From Hoplostethus atlanticus (taxonomy: Eukaryota; Chordata; Actinopteri; Trachichthyiformes; Trachichthyidae), in the NCBI GenBank assembly GCA_034670405.1, contig JAXDDX010000019.1, positions 2,608,501 through 2,672,500 on the forward strand: 64,000 nt of DNA, read 5' to 3'. Every line of letters begins with the position of its first letter. Positions within the stretch are counted from its first letter, which is position 1. Both the position numbers and the translations under genes were made by a program. Below, in pieces: positions 56,146 to 64,000 of the stretch. A model generated the notes under the pieces. The model saw nothing but the letters and a program-made list of their open reading frames with translations. It searched no databases and had not been told where the DNA came from.

Positions 56146-56365
56146 GACATTTTTCAGATAGAGGATCGTGAGAATGTCCAATCAGGCCAGTTTGAAGCAT
56201 TTCAACATAAAAGCTTCCCACTCAGCAGCTTTACCTCATTTGAATTATAGGGGCTGGTGTCATCGGCCAATCTGGGTTCAGTATTGTGATTCTTCTGCCT
56301 CACAGGATAGAGTCTTGAACAGCAACCTTTCGGTCACAAACTTGCTTCACACCGATATAATCTAA
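56146..56365 (+). mobile_element. Dispersed fish repeat, copy 2
   Basis: It shares 30 of 31 bases with copy 1 at 52240-52270, and ends with GAACAGCAACCTTTCGGTCA CAAACTTGCTTC, the usual 3' segment of the same repeat. The middle parts of the two copies differ, so each has its own deletions or insertions. Confidence 0.55.
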
Positions 56366-56915
56366 ATTTATGGATGTTGTCACAGCTTGAATTCCCCCCC
56401 CCCCCCCCAAAAAAAAAGTCATCTTTGTTTCTACCTCTCCCAGATAGAAATGGCTCATGACATTTCTACCTGACCTATTACAAGAATGGCTCTTGACATT
56501 CTCATACTGCCAAATTGCTTCAATGGATGAAAAAGCACGCCTTAAGGCCATTAACGAAAAAAAAAAAGGGTGAACAAAGACATAGTAGATCACCGCTTTA
56601 TTTTTTTGAGCTTCTCAAATGCTTATCTCAGACAAACTGCTACAGAACATATAACACAATGGTCATAAAGCTCAAATGGAAACATTAAATTATATAGTAT
56701 ATATTCGCATTAGATACAATGAAACATACAGTTCAATTTATTGCCCATGAAACATAGAATTTCACAATAGATTGTTATGTTTATTCCAAACAACTCATGG
56801 AAGACAAATATAAGTGTACCTGGTATTGAAACAAACAAAAAAACACAATGACAAACACAACAAAATGACTCATGTGTTCGATGTTGCGAATAAAGACTTC
56901 TTTCTTTTCTTTTCT

Positions 56916-58665
56916 TTTATTTACCCCGTTGAGTGCCTCTTCTGTCGTTGTTGGATGTTAAATATTATTACATGTCGAAATGGCCAATAATCTCCCTTCT
57001 GGGAGGATTCAATTTCAGGGTCTTGGCCTTCGTGTAATGACGGCTGAGGTGAAGAGTGAGGTGCATCCTAATGACATCATCATTGTGCGACAAATCCCAG
57101 GACAACCCCGCCGTATGTAGCCGAGTTGCCATTCACAAGTGAAGCTGTGTTTTACTGAATTGTATGGAGAGTAATTGAGCTTTTGACCCTGCGAAGCAAT
57201 AAGATGCATGTAAAAAAAAAAAAAAAAAAACGGAGCCCATGTGGAAAAGAAGACTAATGATGTGAGTCTGAAAATGAAACGATAATGTTCAAACACTCTT
57301 TGTTCGGGAGTATTGACATACCAACACAAACATGCCTCACAAAACAACCAAAAAGTAGTTCCTTATAGAAAAGTGAGAAAAAAAAAGGTTAAAAAATACT
57401 TAAATGTGCACCCATTAGTTACCAATAGTAACCAAGGGTTACAGCTGTAACACAACTCACTTATTATGTATAGTGTGAAATCCTAATGAGAGAACGTGTC
57501 TGACTGTCAAAGTAGGAAATTAACACAATAATTCAAAAAGAACATAACACTCCTAATATTAAGTCATGTTAATTGCACCAACATGAATTAGGTGTTCCCC
57601 AGCGTTTCCTACAAGACCATAAATAAAGTATGAACAATGTGCAAAAACAAGGACGTCATCTACATTTATGGGAAATTAATGCTATTTTTTAATGCTATTT
57701 TCTCCTTTCCACTGTTTAAAATAATTCAGCATCTATTAGAAAAAATGGATGCAAAGACATCTGAGCAGACAGCAATGGCTACTTTGGTTCTTTTTAGATG
57801 GGAAAATTGAGGGTAAATGCTATCAATGTACAAAATATACACTTGCTATTCTGAGCTTTACAGCAACTGCAAATGATTAAAGTGTGTGTGTGTATGTGTG
57901 TGTTCTTCCAAAGTGCTAGAACTGATAAGGTGGTCATAAAAGGAAAATAAGACATTGACTTGTGGCTTGTTTCCTAGTGGCCATGGTCCAAGTGGTACAA
58001 GTCATGGCCCAAAGTGCCTTGGAGTCGGGAGGTTTGGCCCAATCCTGTCCAGCTGGTCCTGTCTAGTCTGGATCAACTCAGGATTTCAGTCTGGGTATTT
58101 ACCAAGACGGGAGAAGAAGACGAGAACCTTTTGTAATCACAATAAACAATATATTCAACGGGACCTGGTCACTAACCGAAAAATCACTCCCAACTTTGAG
58201 AGGCTTGATGAAATAACGCCTCAGGCATGATTCGTAGTCTTTGGGCTTTAAAGCTGCAATAGGCGACTTTGCACGCTGGTGGCAGCAAGAGGTAACTGTT
58301 TGAATGTTACAGACTTCAAAACCCAGAAATCCTGCAATGTCGACATCAGTAAACTGCACACGTCGCGCTCATGTTTACCAACCCTTATATCAAAGGATAC
58401 AAACGGACGAGAGAGGGAAAAGACAGAGACCGTCTTAAATTGACTTCCTTTGGGCAGAGAAGATTCCCCACCGGTGACCATATAATTTGGGCAAATAGAG
58501 CAAATCTACAGTGTCTTGATTTAGGGGAATGGGGCGCACTTCTTTGTTGCAGCTCCACTTTGCTGATAAGACGGGTGTATTTTTCTAGAAAAATCTTGCC
58601 TAGTGCAGCTTTAACACTCGTCTAATTTGAAACAGATTAAGCCGGTTTGTTCAAAATGTTTGTTT
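56916..58665 (-). other. mid1: Probable mid1 3' untranslated region
   Basis: No coding frame is supported downstream of the mid1 stop. A plus-strand TTTATT at 56916-56921 gives an AATAAA on the mid1 strand, and another lies at about 56596-56601, so a 3' UTR of about 1.7-2.1 kb is possible. A TTAA-type MITE occupies 58248-58614 and would be transcribed with it. UTR extent is inference only; poly(A) site choice cannot be decided from sequence. Confidence 0.3.
58248..58614. mobile_element. TTAA-flanked MITE, 367 bp, next to the mid1 stop codon
   Basis: Both ends carry TTAA and inverted termini: left TTAAAGCTGCAATAGGCG, right (reverse complement) TTAAAGCTGCACTAGGCAAG. TTAA target sites are used by piggyBac and Kolobok transposons, so this is a non-autonomous member of one of those groups. 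The termini are like a common teleost repeat known to me as beginning TTAAAGCTGCACTA. No open frame of note lies inside. Its right end is 52 nt from the mid1 stop. Confidence 0.8.
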
Positions 58666-63837
<5,172 letters not shown>

Positions 63838-64000
63838 CTAGGGCCATTAGCAACCGACATTCAAACTTTGCATACTCTATCCATGCATGTTACGTGTCGA
63901 GATTAAGAGAGAGGTCAGTCGCTATATACTTGAGAAAACTACAATTGACTACAAACTTGTCTGTGCTTGAACACTAATCAATACACATATATTGATAATA

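Overview
The window is vertebrate, almost certainly teleost, nuclear DNA. One gene is recognisable by protein sequence, its exons are bounded by GT/AG splice sites, and the rest is intron or intergenic DNA full of long GT/CA, GA and GGAA microsatellites and of repeat families familiar from fish genomes. There is no prokaryotic-style gene packing, and almost every long open frame outside the gene is a translation of simple repeats.

The only host gene I can support is the 3' half of midline-1 (mid1) on the minus strand, 58,666 to 63,837, continuing past the right edge. Five exons encode the equivalent of human MID1 residues about 338-667: end of the COS box, fibronectin type III domain and B30.2/SPRY domain. 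Exon lengths and phases (128, 145 instead of the expected 144, 162, 208 and 349 nt to the stop) join cleanly except for one extra base in the second exon. A 367-bp TTAA-flanked MITE lies 52 nt after the stop codon, in what should be the 3' UTR.

Everything left of 58 kb is a roughly 58-kb stretch downstream of mid1 with no convincing host coding gene. It holds mobile-element remains: a Penelope-like reverse transcriptase fossil (12.7-13.3 kb), a composite repeat with an AATCTT-type tail (14.4-14.7 kb), tRNA-type SINE pieces (15.7-16.0, 54.4-54.7 kb), a dispersed repeat (16.7-18.2 kb), a MITE related to the mid1 one (22.1-22.3 kb), a probable solo LTR in reverse orientation (26.3-26.7 kb), a PIF/Harbinger transposon (40.8-42.3 kb), and a broken Ty3-type LTR element with Gag remains (51.1-52.15 kb).

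The most interesting object is a 4.1-kb DNA transposon at 29,104-33,225. It has matching terminal inverted repeats, a TATA flank on both sides, arrays of GTTAACACGT-like words near each end, and a tandemly duplicated right end. It carries two convergent, spliced, decayed genes: a HECT-type E3 ubiquitin ligase C-lobe (plus strand) and an integrase-core transposase-like protein (minus strand). Between the gene ends lie two long hairpins, one of which is an inverted copy of the end of the HECT coding sequence. A second unexplained object is a perfect 34-bp palindrome with a 5-nt loop at 10,160-10,232.

All family names come from memory of protein motifs and repeat consensus sequences; no search was run.
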